Of a stretch of 64,000 nt of DNA, positions 10,874 to 22,440 are shown in pieces. The translations under genes and the position numbers were made by a program. Positions within the stretch are counted from its first letter, which is position 1; the number at the start of each line of letters is the position of its first letter. Source of the stretch: Cladophialophora immunda. Lineage: Eukaryota; Ascomycota; Eurotiomycetes; Chaetothyriales; Herpotrichiellaceae. The notes beneath the pieces were generated by a model, which was not told the DNA's origin, made no database searches, and saw only the letters and a list, made by a program, of their open reading frames with translations. The stretch is taken from positions 3,054,777-3,118,776 of the forward strand of contig NW_015622545.1 in assembly GCF_000835495.1 (NCBI RefSeq), read 5' to 3'.

Positions 10874-11693
10874 GCTTTGGGCGGCTGAGATAGAAACAAC
10901 CTGGTGGTGGTACCGCGAAATCGATGACGAGGAATTGGGGGATTGTGGACGAAGAAATGGAAAGAGTCGTGTCCTGGGAAGCGCCAGCCTTATCAACCGT
11001 GACAGAAACCTGAAATTCAAAGGGTTGCCTAGCACTACCGTCGCCTTTTCGGGTTCGCATGACTCCCACTCCCAGGTCGAGCGTGAGGGCTCCCAGAGGG
11101 GCGTTACAGCTGCGCTAGCAGAGAAGGCTGCAATTGGCTCATAGTGGCCGGGTTCAGAGGGGGGGAGAAGGGGGGGCTTTCTCTTGCATGGCCCCCTCGA
11201 AGCAACATTCTGCCCCGCCAAACAGCATTGCAAATGTGATGGATTTCAACAACCATGCCCTCGGACTCGTGCCCAGCGGTCGATATAGACCCTTTAAAGC
11301 AAGCGACCAAATATGCTTAAACTTTAGTGTCACTCCCGTCCAATACGGCCCGCAATTGTCAGATACTAGGAGGTACCTAGTAGGTACTTACTTGTTAGTA
11401 CCTTGCCACGCTAGTAGCTAGGTACATGCTATGTAAATAATAGTGTCGGCTAGAATCATTGCCAAGGCTTTAATTCTGCACCGAGGCATCTTATGATCCA
11501 CCGCACCGCGAGCAGCGGAAAGTTATGTTACCACTGCGCACAGTGCGGAGTAAGGCAAACGAACTGTACCTCGTATGTGGCACTCACAGAACACAACGAC
11601 CACCTCTTCCTGCTCCTGTCGCTCTGGGTATCAGCCTTGACCAGTCATAAGCCGTCATGTTAACGAGATCGTGGGCATTTACACTCGGCCGCC
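10874..11693. other. divergent intergenic region
   Basis: This lies between the starts of the small orphan (10873, minus) and RRN7 (11694, plus). Around 11365-11435 there are several short GGTAC/TACCT-type repeats (AGGTACCTAGTAGGTACTTACTTGTTAGTACC), an AT-richer patch. No gene is seen. Confidence 0.45.
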
Positions 11694-13750
11694 ATGGACG
11701 GAGAAGAGTGCGGGACATGTGGCTCAACCGAGTTTTACGATGAAGATGGCAGGATCTTTTGTGCAAACGGTCATGACCAGGATCTGGGCCTGGCGACTGC
11801 CGAGGACGACGCCGACTTTGGGAGGCAGGGCACCGTGGTGAGAAAGAAGGAAATCAAAACGAAGCAAAAGATTTCCAAAGGTATGCCAACCTCATCTGAT
11901 TCACGGTTATCCGTCAAGACGTCCAGTCCTAGACCAGCCAATTAATCATCCAACTTCTGCAGTGCTTCGTGGGTCCAAAGCTTACCAACTCTTTCTTCAA
12001 TCATGGCAGCTCATCCTGTGGAAGCAATGCTATGCGCTAGTCCATCAGAAAGGATTGCCGGCAGAGTTGTGGGTAAGCCGTACAATAAATCCAACTCTCC
12101 TGACTGACATGTTCACTTAATCTCTCTCTAACGACGATGCAGGCAGTTGTCCGGGACCTCTGGGCACTGTGGCTCTCGAAGCTAGAGCATCGGCTCAGCG
12201 ACAGTCTCGCAGATGCGATGGACAAAGCAAACACGACAGCAAGCTCAGGCAACGAGACGGATACCGATCTGGATGCTGATGTGAAGGGTGAGCCCGAGGG
12301 CAAAAAACACACACACCTCTATCCTATGCTTGTTGATACGATAGCCTTGAACTATCTGGGCATTGTCATGCTAAGGAGACCCGTGGGACTGGCCAAAGTC
12401 TTGAAGTAAGTTACATGTGGGACTGAGGAACTCTCATTGACTCGCGCCTCGAATAGATGGATACTACAAGAAGACATTCCGTTCATCCGCGCCATCAGAT
12501 ATGTCCCTCAAGACATGAAAGACAGATTGCCGGGAGAGTATCAGCAAGCTTTGGATACATTACGGCTATTGGATTCTGATGACCTTCAGAAGGCTATCTA
12601 TCACCGCGCAAGATGGTATGACGCATCGTTTGGCATGGTGATGCCACAGATAAATCAGAATCTCTTGCTTCTCGACTATATCCGCCAACTTGCTCTGCCA
12701 CCCGAGGTCTACAGCATGGCTCGTCGGCTCAATATCATCACCAGGTACGACTTCTGCTATTCTGGTACTGCAAAATCGCCGCATCCAACGAGGCGTCAAC
12801 CAACAACATACCCAGAGAGCCAGCTCATGTCTCTTGTCGTGGTTGCCACAAAGCTTCTCTTCCCATTCGACTCAGAGAACGTAAAGCGCTATCCACAAGA
12901 TCCCAACGATCCAGCAACATTATGTATGAATTGGCCATCCTGGCTGGAAACCAAAGCGAACTTTGACAATCAAATCGCAGCTGGCGAAGACCGTAACGTC
13001 CTCAAACCAGGATCTGAGGTCCATGTTACAGATAGTGACATCCTCGACATGACTGACCAGCAACTGGACCAGTACATGGACTGGTACCAGAAGACGTGGG
13101 TCACAGGTAAACATACCTCACCAACAGATCAAGCGACAGATCAAGGCATCGAGAGAGATATTCTCGAAATGTTCCCACTCCATGACGTCCCCGAGCGTCC
13201 TAAGACACTGGCAGAGAATGAGAAAGCCAATGTGGAAGAACAGTCTCGTCTCAGTGCGCGGATCATGCATGTCCAATGCTCTCTAAAGGCACGACGGGCC
13301 ATCACTCTGGAAGAAGAAAGCGAGCGAAGTCTAGACGTTCTGCGCCCCGGGTCTCGATACCCGCGATACCCCAAAGTCGACGACCTGGATAAGGCGGCAG
13401 AGAGTGCCGTTGTGAAGGTGTTCCACCAGGAAGCGGCCGAGGGAGCTTGTTTGAGTGTCAAGGCCTTGTTGCTGGCTGTGAATCGTACAGAGGAGAAAAT
13501 GGAACAGTGGCTTGTGGATAGGAGACGGGAGGAGGCGTTCGGCGCGGGAATGGAGCAGAGTGAAAATAGTGGGGACCACGGCGACCGAGACCCTGGGGAA
13601 GACATGGATTTCATCCCTGAGACGAGTCCCCCGGGAAAACTGGCGAGAGACATGGAGGGCTTGGAGATTGGGCAGTCACCCGATGTCCAGGGCGAGATCG
13701 AAGGGGCTGTTGACATGGAGATGTTGCTTCACTCGTCACTCGGAGCGTGA
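11694..13750 (+). CDS. RRN7: RNA polymerase I core factor subunit Rrn7/TAF1B
   Basis: Four exons (11694-11880, 11963-12072, 12143-12405, 12457-13750) encode 617 residues. The N-terminus is a zinc ribbon, CGTCG...FCANGH (Cys 6, 9, 23 and His 27), followed by the conserved block RGSKAYQLFLQSWQLILWKQ and the cyclin-fold region containing DIPFIRAIRYVP. This is the TFIIB-like Rrn7/TAF1B architecture. Rrn7 with Rrn6 and Rrn11 forms the core factor that recruits RNA polymerase I to the rDNA promoter in the nucleolus. The last ~90 residues are acidic and low-complexity. Exon 1 ends just after the ribbon. It is convergent with the rhodanese gene, with 235 bp between stops. Confidence 0.9.
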
Positions 13751-13985
13751 GGCTCTGAAGGTGGCCAACGAAGGATAGCAATTGCTGCTTGTACATTGTG
13801 GTTATCGCTCCATCATTCATGAAGGCCGCTTGCCTGTCTGTGCAGGCTCTCAGCATATCGACTGTACATCGTTGAGGGTGCCTAGACCGACCGAGTTCGT
13901 GCCTCGTCTTCATTCGGCCCTGCAGCCGGCAGCATACATATGCACTGCCGTGGAACACCCCAGTGTCCCGACCCGGTCACCCTGG

Positions 13986-14645
13986 TTACACCTTTTCCAC
14001 CTCTCCACCTTTCTCAGCCCATTCAGTCCAGCTCCCGGGAAACTCGCCGATCTTACCCCCGAACGCGGCCTGCCCAGCCAACCGCGCCGCCGCGCGACTC
14101 CTCACCCCGGCCTTGCAGTAGAATATCACCTCATCCTCCGGCGACGGTTTCTCCCAGCCGAACCGCTCCTCGAACTCCTCGGGGCCCAGGAAGAAGCCGT
14201 CGGCCGCGGACTTGATGGGCAGGTTGTGCGCGCCGGGGATCTTGCCCGTGGCCTTCAACTCGGAGGGTTCGCGGACGTCGACGATCACCCGGTTCGGGGC
14301 TGGACGGGACGCGAGGGTCTGCATGTCTGCGAAGGTGTAGAGCGTCGATTGCGGTTCCGCGGCCGGGGCGGAGGTGGAGGTGGAGGGGGACGAGGAGGGT
14401 TCTTCCTTGCGGGCGACCAAGGTGGTGGTGAAGTGTCGCTTTGGCTGTCGGAGGCGGGGCATCAGGGGACCACAGGCCTGGGACCTGGGGGAAAGTGATT
14501 GGGACTGGGGTTGTGTCGAGGCGAGAAGACGTCTCTGCTGCGGGCTTCCGCGGATGGTTCTGGATGAGGAGCTAGCTGCCCTTCGAGAAGCTGAGAATGT
14601 GCGCAGGCATTGCTGCAAGGATGAAGCTGGGTGTTTGGATGCCAT
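13986..14645 (-). CDS. mitochondrial rhodanese-domain sulfurtransferase
   Basis: Single exon, 219 residues. Residues 1-80 are rich in Ser, Arg and Ala with almost no acidic residues, a typical mitochondrial presequence. A single rhodanese domain follows (about 101-215), containing VIVDVREPSEL, GKIPGAHNLP and the active-site loop CKAGVRS with the persulfide-forming Cys 177. This fits the one-domain fungal thiosulfate sulfurtransferases of the yeast Rdl1/Rdl2 type. They move sulfane sulfur from thiosulfate to acceptors such as glutathione or cyanide. The loop has six residues between Cys and the helix start, as in sulfurtransferases rather than Cdc25 phosphatases. Confidence 0.9.
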   Translation of the reverse strand: MASKHPASSLQQCLRTFSASRRAASSSSRTIRGSPQQRRLLASTQPQSQSLSPRSQACGPLMPRLRQPKRHFTTTLVARKEEPSSSPSTSTSAPAAEPQSTLYTFADMQTLASRPAPNRVIVDVREPSELKATGKIPGAHNLPIKSAADGFFLGPEEFEERFGWEKPSPEDEVIFYCKAGVRSRAAARLAGQAAFGGKIGEFPGSWTEWAEKGGEVEKV

Positions 14646-15569
14646 TGTGTCAGTTGAGCCGTGAGGATGGTCTCAATACAAGCGAAACGACCTGCGCAGG
14701 AAGAGGTTAGTGGTGAGAAGGATCATTCGGATCCAATGTTGTTTTATCACCCCGGACATTTTTTTTCTTCGGTGGCTCCAACGGGCGGTGGTTATTGGGG
14801 TCGTTATCGTAGCTCGTGGTTCCGCTCAGCCTCGGCTCACCTGCTGCCCACGTAGCGGGGCGCCTCCTTCGTCGCTAACATATGGTCACAAAGCCCCCGA
14901 TATATGTCTTCCACTCTCAGCACTTACCAGTATCAAGCACAAGGCATGCATGTCGGGCACCTGTCGCCATCACCGAATGTTCTTCGAGGAGCTTCTCAAA
15001 GGCCCTGGGCTGCTTCGCGGTAAAACCATAGTCTATTTACTGACTCTGAGCCTTTCTCTGATAAGCCTTGAGCAATTGCGCTCTTGATATGCATGGACTT
15101 TCCTATGACTCCCCGCCGGGTGGAGGGGATATCAGGTCTCTTCCACAGCTCAGAAGCATGTACCGTCTTCGTAGCGGCAAGCACTGGGGGTCGGGGTTTA
15201 CACCATTGGGCCGCGTTTCCCCCCCCCCCCCCCCCCCTGGACGGGTTAAGCAGAGTCGAAACTCACTTTGGGCCTCACCCCGACCGTGCCGCTTTCTATC
15301 ACCAATGCCAAGCCGAAAACTAACACAAATTATCTCGAGATACTTCGCCGCCTCTTTCAAGTTGTAGCTCTTTGGAGAAAATCATTCAAGGAGAAAAATA
15401 CAGATCTCGCTGCTTTGTCTCAGCTTCTCAAACTCGGTGTTGCCAAGCGCTGGCGGATGCGCTAAACGCTGGCGCTAAAGAAACTTCGCCCCCGCCCCCG
15501 CTGCTACCACGTCCGCAGCTCTCCTCTGCATACTCCCCTTATTGTATCAGACTTCCCTCCAAAGCCAGC
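14646..15569. other. intergenic, contains a 19-bp poly-C tract
   Basis: I see no gene. An open frame continues upstream of the coiled-coil gene to about 15372, but it has no good start and reads through low-complexity sequence; I treat it as leader. The region also serves as rhodanese promoter. Confidence 0.45.
15219..15237 (+). repeat. poly-C homopolymer (19 C)
   Basis: Nineteen consecutive C bases in the leader region of the coiled-coil gene. Its length is likely variable between isolates or sequencing runs. Confidence 0.95.
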
Positions 15570-17602
15570 ATGTTTAAGATTAACCCTCCGAAACCATCCG
15601 ATCGCCGGCGTCGCCACTCACGAAAGTATGCGCCTTCTCCTGAAGAACTCCCAGAGCGTCTTGACAAGAAGAAGCAGGAAAAAAAGGTGGAGCGGAAGCC
15701 GCCGCCCGAAGTCTCGGAGCTTCTGGGCAGCTATTTCGTGACTGGAGGGCGAGCGGGAGGGAATACTCGCGCGGAACTACGGACAATTGAGAGAGAGGTT
15801 GTTGAAAGTGAAGCAACCAGACCCCGGGACCCGAAGCCTGGAGAAGTCATTTTCAAAGAACCGCCACGGCCAGAGGCACTGCGCAGAGAGAGGATCAAAA
15901 CCGAACAGGTACAAGCTGAGCGTCTACGTGAGACTCTTCGTCGAGAGGAAGGAGATGGTATATATCGCCGCCACGAAGCTGAACGGCAGGGATGGGAGCA
16001 TGAGCATCGACGACAACAAGAGGAAATTCGAAAATACCAAGCTGAACTTGAACGTGTGAAATATGAGCGTCAATTTGAGACTCTACGTCAAGAACACGAA
16101 GATATGTTACGGCGTAATGAAGCTGAGCTTCAACGCCGCGAAGCGGATATTGTTCGAAAACATGAAGCACGTGAAGCTGAACTTCAACGCCGCGAACTGG
16201 CTATTGTTCGAAAACGTGAAGTACGTGAAGCTGAACTTCGACGCGCTGAGAGGGAACGAGAGGTTGAAGTTCAAGGCCATGAGGGCGAGCGTCGACCTCA
16301 TCAGGTTCAAGTTGACTATTCTGAACATCAAATTGTGGTTCAAGAACACAATCCTAGATCCGAATCCAGAAGGCGTTCGCGTCATGGCACGGACAGTGAC
16401 AGCGACGATCGCCCCTCAGACCAACCAGAACCACGATCGGGTTTACGAGGGGGAGGGCCTTCGGGAGGAGGGAGGTATCGAAATGAGTAAGTAGAGATTG
16501 CCTACCTCGGGCTCAGCGAGAGATTTCATTCCTGAGTTTCGATGTAGCAATGCTAGACTTGAACCCGAAGATCTAATCTACATATTTTACGTTCGATACG
16601 GCGAAATTAAAGAGATACCAACGCGCCTTTCACCTAGAAGACTGGGTGGCATTGGCCGCTGGACTGATAAGGACCTTTTGACGCACCTCGTGGAGGGATA
16701 CCGGAGGCAAGGTGGGAATGGAAAGTGGTGGACCTGGAGATATTGGTGGGATTCATTCATGAAGGAGATTGCTGCCTTGATCCTTATCCAAGTCAGTATT
16801 TCAACACTCGAGGACTCTCTTCTCTTGCTCCTCTTCCTGGCGCATATGTATCGCTGTCCCTGAGATTTTAACGCTTCTTATAGATGGAAGAATCGAGAGT
16901 CATTTACGAGAGGACACCATACCCCGGCCAGAGGGAGCAACCCCCAATCACCGACCTACGGCGCCAAGTCAAGCGAAGTATCGATCTCTTTGGCGGCAAA
17001 GAAGCATCAGGCCAGTTTAGATACTTGATTCGCCACTATAAAAGAAGGACCGACAACAGCCGGATCATAACGAGCCAAATCGACCGGCTGACCATATGGG
17101 CACAACAAGCCCACGCCGAGACGGAACATTACAAATATTATTTGTTGCTGCAGGTAGTTGAAGGGCAGAACGGGCAGTATGTCATGCTATTTGCTCTCCC
17201 CCCTCTTTCAATTTAGTCGAACGAGACCCGTCCATGCGCCCATCCGTCCAACCAGAGCATCCATCTCCTTTTCCCCAAAAAGGGGGAGCCAAATGGAAAT
17301 TCGATAAGTACCTACTTACTCTAAGTGTCCATTCGGTGTATCCAACAACAAAAAGCTGACCCGCGAAATATAGAGCGTTCCTCCTGGGCATCCTCATCAT
17401 CATACTCTGCTTCCTCGCCTTCGGCCTCGCCCTTGGCGCAACTCAAGCATCCAGCATCAGTTGGGGCGACGTCTTCTCCATTTCTGGCTTCGGCCTGGCC
17501 GCTCTGAGCGGCTTATTCGCCCTCATGGCGTTGGCCCAGTACCTCGGTTTGGAAGACATGAATCCGGGGAATCCGATTTCCAGAAGCGCGTCGGAGGATT
17601 AG
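15570..17602 (+). CDS. coiled-coil protein with two C-terminal membrane segments
   Basis: Four exons (15570-16486, 16548-16791, 16884-17176, 17374-17602) join in frame to 560 residues; introns are 61, 92 and 197 nt. Residues about 1-50 are basic and Pro-rich. About 90-290 is a long, highly charged coiled coil (Arg/Glu-rich) holding an 18-residue repeat, EAELQRREADIVRKHEAR. A Ser/Arg/Asp-rich linker follows. The C-terminal part has a Trp-rich block (KWWTWRYWWDSF) and two hydrophobic helices (AFLLGILIIILCFLAFGLAL and ISGFGLAALSGLFALMALAQ). Without the first splice the frame would stop at 16488, but the GTAAGT there and the TAG acceptor at 16545-16547 keep the phase. The family is not recognised; the domain order resembles fungal orphan proteins with a membrane tail. 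Confidence 0.7.
16119..16250 (+). repeat. in-frame 54-bp tandem repeat inside the coiled coil
   Basis: Two near-identical 54-bp units (16119-16172, 16173-16226) and a partial third (from 16227) encode the 18-residue unit EAELQRRE(A/L)(D/A)IVRK. The unit length keeps the reading frame and helical register close to five heptad half-turns, so copy number changes would lengthen the coil without breaking it. Confidence 0.8.
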
Positions 17603-17997
17603 CATAAACAAATTCGGATCAATCCAGATTGCTGATCCGACAATTTGGGAGAGTCCAATCCGACCGCAACGGTGAGATAGTAGCGAAGGACCAAAAGAGC
17701 GCCGTATAAATTGGTGGTAGCTTGGATCTGTTGATCGCCGCAGCTTATCTCAAATGCTGGGGACGACCAGCCATCACATTCCGGCACGCTCTCCCTGGGG
17801 CTCGATACTCTACCCAGTGGGTTGCCCCACGTGTAGGACAATGCATCGTACTTGCAAACGTCGTTGAGATCCTGAGTCACCAAAGGACAGGAAATCGGGC
17901 GGCATAATTCTAGATCGTCTTTGAGATGATCAAGCCTTTCTATCTCGTTGATGTTGGTGTTGGCAAACAGGCATACTCGAGCAAATGCGTGTTCCAC
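17599..17997 (-). pseudogene. truncated HET-domain gene fragment
   Basis: The minus frame contains the diagnostic start of a heterokaryon-incompatibility (HET) domain, CKYDALSYTWGNP, then FEISCGDQQIQATTNLYGALLVLR, matching the family's typical order. The next hallmark (a W-I-D-A-[IL]-C-I-[ND]-Q block) is absent: the frame ends after about 30 unrelated residues at 17599. No ATG opens it; a stop lies upstream near 18012. HET proteins trigger incompatibility cell death when mismatched; this fragment should be inactive. Its last four bases overlap the stop region of the convergent coiled-coil gene, so the truncation probably coincides with a rearrangement boundary. Confidence 0.7.
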
Positions 17998-18744
17998 CTG
18001 AGCCTTGTTGCCTTGTTAGACGGCTCAATGAGACTGACCTCCCACTGCATCGTACCGATCGTTGGTGTGAGACAACTGCTGGACAACTGGTAGCTTGTTG
18101 TATGGCACGAAGGACGTGGCCTCGGGGTTTGAGATTTTCTTCTGTTTGAGAACATTCATAATGCCGGCACTTGGAAGTGGGCGCAAGGGCCATGGCATCG
18201 GTTCATCAAAGCAAGGCGCAAGTCTGGAGCCAGATTTGGCACAAATAATGGAGGCATTTTGCCTCGTGTCAGCCTCGTCAACCCTGCTCTCATGGGAGTT
18301 CTCAAACAACGCCCAAGGTTCCGGGGCCCTTTCGGGTACGGAGCGCATCAGCCCAGTTCATTCACACTCTAAGGGGTAAACCGCCTGAAGCAATCACAGG
18401 TCTTGTCTCGTCTGCAGAATGCTTCAATGAGACAGTCTGCGGGCGTAGAAGTTGTGCTCAGCTTTACTTTTTGAGAGTTAGAAGGCGCCCTCTCTCCGCG
18501 AGACACCCTCGGTACAAGCGGTGTCCATGATACGGCGGAGCATTCGATCAGATTGGCACATATCAACGACACGTTACTCCAGCATTCCTTCTCCGTATCA
18601 ATAGCACACGTGTATGCAACCCGCCGGACTGAGAACCTCATCACCCTGAATACTTCCTCATTAAACCGGCCCGACAGCAATGCGGCGTCGAGGATCTATG
18701 AATGAGAATTACGCCTCTTTGATCACTTGACCTCGAACATATCC
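17998..18744. other. intergenic, possibly decayed 5' part of the HET gene
   Basis: Minus frames at 18025-18348 and 18369-18680 lack starts and domains. The first may be further debris of the HET gene. The right half is promoter space for the regulator at 18745. Confidence 0.35.
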
Positions 18745-20910
18745 ATGGAGTCCCCAAGCTCTTCAGCTGCGCCGAGCGTCCAGAGAAGAGGAAAGCATAC
18801 GCCGCGCTTGCGGAAGGCCTGCGAGTTGTGCCGAGAAGTCAAAGGGCGCTGCGTGCCCAGCCAAGGAGATCCAGCTCGATGTTTGAGGTACGGCTCCCGC
18901 TCGAGGTCACAGATGCAGACTACTGACATCCGAAGATGCGCTCGCGAAGGGAAGATATGTGTCTTTCTCGAGGCAAAAGCCAGGCCGAAAATGGCCAACG
19001 ACTCTAGAAGGTAAGAACTCGGAGGCATCGCCGGACAATAAGGTGACTGAGTGATATGCAGCCGGGTCGCCGAGATGGAGCAGAGGATCGAGGGAATCTT
19101 GGCTCGTCTGTCCTCCAGCGAAGATGCCGCCGGCCAGCCATTGCATTCCAGGTTGATCACGCAGACATCAGCAAATATTCATGAGCTTCCGTATTCGCCG
19201 CTGACACAGACCGCATACACGATGCCAGTGAATCTGCCGCCCTTCCAGTTCTCGAATATTGTGTTCGACGGGTTTCAAGATGCCGTGTCCAAAGGCTTCG
19301 TCAGCTTCGAGCAAGCCGAGGCCTCGCTGCAGATGTTCCAGGGCGAGGCTCGCAATTTCCCGTTCGTGGTGATCGATCCGACAGTCGGACTGGACCTTTT
19401 TCGTCGCAAGAGGCCCTTTCTTCTCCTCTCGATCCTGACCTTTGCTGCGCAGTGGAATCTAGCTCTTCAGGCGAAACTGGAAGCCGAGCTCAAGGAGTCG
19501 TTGAGTCGAAGACTGATTGTGGAGGGGGAGAAGAGTTTGGATCTCCTGCAGGGACTTCTAGTCTACTTGAACTGGTGAGCCTCATCGCCAAAGTATACTT
19601 AAACCCAACTAATCTGGCGGATAGGTATCATTTCCAATTTGATCCAGCACGTCAGGTACTATATCAGCTCGTGCAGATGGCCAATTCCTTAGCCCTTGAC
19701 CTCGGCTTGGACAACCCAGTGCGGCAGGAATTACTCGTCAATCCAGCCAGTCTTGTCCCGGAACTTCGTACCAAGTACCTCCTGGCCCTGGAAGAAGTGG
19801 AAGGACGGAGGGCTCTTCTCGGGTGCTATTATCTGTCCTCGTCGTACGCTCTCACTTGATCACCTTGGATGTGAGGTTATCGGCTGATGACCTTTGCTAG
19901 GATATGCTTAGCAATGAGGAAACCCAGCAGTCTGGCACACAGTCCTCACATCAATAGCTGTGGCGAGTTGCTTGCAGGTATCGGGGCTGCAGCGTCCGAT
20001 GCGCTTCTTCCGATTTATGTCCATCTACAGCGGCTTCAAGAAGACATCAACCAAGCATTCAAATATGACAGGTCTGATCAAGAGGGTGAGCGGGACCCTG
20101 AAAAGATCGAGACGCTCTGCAACAGATTTGAACAGCAGCTTGAACAGTCACGTTCTGCACTCCCACCGGAAGTCTGGAATAACGGTGAGTATAATTCCCA
20201 CAGCAGGTGAGCTGCCGTGTTGACACTTTATGACAGCTAAGCTGGCTTCTTCTTATCGTGCGATCAGGATTTACGCAAGAGAGATCGGATTTCACGCCCA
20301 TCCACCCCCACCATTCAGTGTACCCACCGCTAGATCGAGCCCATCATGGTATCTTTCAACCACGCGACACAATAGCTTACTCAGCTGCTTGGAAGCCACG
20401 AGGGAATACCTGGACCATTTCTTGTCTCTCTCGGCGGCCGACATTCTCGCATTTACTACGCCTGACCTCCTGAGATTGCTGTACGCCATGCTTGTTCTCG
20501 GAAGATTTTCGACGAGTGTAGATGCCCCCTTGCTGGATGCCAACCTCCTTCATACCATGGCCAATCTAAGATACTACCTCGAATCTCTCACGGCCAAATT
20601 TCGAGACGTCCTAGCCACTATTCACAACCCGTCTGATCACTATCTGGTGTACTTATGTCGCATGTTTGCCGACTCGAAGAAGTGGTTCGCGCCGGCCTTG
20701 ACAAGCTCACCCGCCGTCCATGAAGATTTATTCTCTCCTAAACTCACTCGGATGAATGCAAAGCCTCTAATTACGGGGAATGACTGCTGCCTGGACATCC
20801 CTGGGAATCAGCATAGTTGTCCAGACATAACATCTGCTTGGAGCAAACCTGTCGCAAGCTCGGACCCTTGTGAGGCGTTCATGAGGTGGGGAGATACTGG
20901 CAGCGGGTGA
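18745..20910 (+). CDS. Zn2Cys6 transcription factor
   Basis: Six exons (18745-18887, 18936-19010, 19062-19574, 19625-19843, 19901-20184, 20237-20910) give 635 residues. The binuclear zinc cluster is split by the first intron (48 nt): ACELCREVKGRCVPSQ before and CAREGKICVF after, restoring six Cys. A short linker and heptad segment (RVAEMEQRIEGILARLS) follow. The middle homology region has LGCYYLSSSICLAMRKP, a usual landmark of this class. It acts in the nucleus, binding CGG-type half sites as a dimer. It is followed on the same strand by a short-chain dehydrogenase and a P450, so it may be a pathway regulator; this is inferred from position only. Start ATG 18745 is the first in frame. Confidence 0.88.
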
Positions 20911-21237
20911 ATCCCGAGGCAGAGTTATGCTGGATTTCAATCTCCGCAGGGACTGAGCACGAATAGTGGTGTTACTGATATCAAACACGAATGCACGAGG
21001 CTTTGGAGCGGTGGGCCAGTCCGAAGTGGCCTCTGATTGGACCGCCAGGACTTCGTCGCCGCGCCATGAAACACATCTGGCACTTCCAGCATCACCATCA
21101 ACTGATCTTCCTTCCTCCCACACTCCCAGATGCGATTTCCATCGCGCCAGTTCGGATTCCATCAGCTCCTCCGACCGTCGACGTACTGCTTCTCACCCCG
21201 AGTGCCATATACCACGACTTCCGGCCTTTGCAGAAAA
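20911..21237. other. promoter space of the short-chain dehydrogenase
   Basis: A 327-bp gap between co-oriented genes. It contains open frames in shadow only and no clear TATA. I see nothing else. Confidence 0.45.
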
Positions 21238-22440
21238 ATGGGGCACACCTTCAGTCGCCAAGGGCCATTGGCCCAGTCCTTCTTCATCCCCAAGCCTCCA
21301 CTCACAGAGAAAAACCTCCCAGACCAAACCGGAAAAGTACGTGCAGAAATCTTGTACGATCTATATCATTCGCGCTTTGTCGGCCACTGTCACACTCCGC
21401 GCAGAATGATCGTGTCTAACCTAGTGTCTGGATAGGTGTGTATTGTGACCGGAGGAAATGCCGGGGTCGGGTTCGAAGTGTGCAAAATTCTGTATGAACA
21501 CAACGCGACGGTCTACCTTGCTGGCCGGTCAGAGGAGAGGTGCAAGCAAGCGATCTCGTCGATTGTCGAGTCGATCGGCTCAAAGACGAAACCGAAAGGA
21601 GCGCTCAGATTTCTGAAGCTGGACCTCGCCGATCTGACCACAATCAAAGCCAGTGCCGATGAATTCCTCCGGCAGGAGACGAGGCTGGACTGGCTCTGCA
21701 ACAATGCAGGAGTCATGTTGGCACCGGCCGGCTCCCAAGGCGCTCAGGTTCGTTGAGCCTTCCCACTTGTCTGACGGTCCCTTTTGCCGTCTTCTTTGAA
21801 CCACTCCAGCCGAACTGACATCCCCTCTTGTGTCAAGGGCCACGAACTGCACATTGTCACAAATTGTCTCGGTCATTGGCTCCTCACACACCTCCTACAC
21901 CCCATACTCAGTTCCACAGCAGCAGGCTCGCCACCAAACACAGTCCGAGTGTCATGGGCTGGTTCTGTGGTGATCGACCTTTACTCACCCAAACACGGAA
22001 TATCCTTGGACTCGGACGGCGCTCCGGCCCTCCCTCTTTCCGACCCCCAGAGACTGTATGCCATCAGCAAGGCAGGCAACCTGTTCTACGCCTCCGAATA
22101 TGGCAAGCGGTCCAGGACCCAAGGCCCAAGTGTAGTCAGCACATGCTTCAACCCGGGCAATCTTCGCACCGAGTTGCAGCGCTACGTGTCACCCACGCGC
22201 AGGATGTTCCAGAATCTGGTTTTGTATCCCGCCATCTTCGGTGCATACACAGAACTATTCTCCGGGTTTGCGAAAGAGGTGAGCACCGAAAAGAACGGAT
22301 GTTATATCGGGCCCTGGGGCCGTGTGTTGGATGTGAGGGCCGATGTCAGGGCGAGCTGCCAGAGTGTGGAGGAAGGCGGGAATGGGATCGCAAAGGCGTT
22401 TTGGGAATGGAGCGACAGGGAATGCAGGCCATATATGTGA
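21238..22440 (+). CDS. short-chain dehydrogenase/reductase
   Basis: Three exons (21238-21336, 21436-21747, 21838-22440) give 337 residues. The Rossmann glycine motif TGGNAGVG directly follows intron 1; NNAGVM marks beta-4, and YAISKAGN supplies the catalytic Tyr and Lys (YxxxK). The Ser position is in RVSWAGSVV. The length and the N-terminal extension (FIPKPPLTEKNLPDQTGK) match the retinol-dehydrogenase/WWOX-like SDR group common in fungal secondary metabolism. The cofactor is probably NADP(H), given the basic AGRSEERCK after beta-2. The substrate is unknown. It lies between a Zn2Cys6 regulator and a P450, all on the plus strand. Confidence 0.9.

Noticed and set aside
15372..15569. Upstream extension of the coiled-coil gene by 66 codons
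   Set aside because: The upstream stretch is low-complexity, with no homology-like content and a poor start; the ATG at 15570 is the better start.
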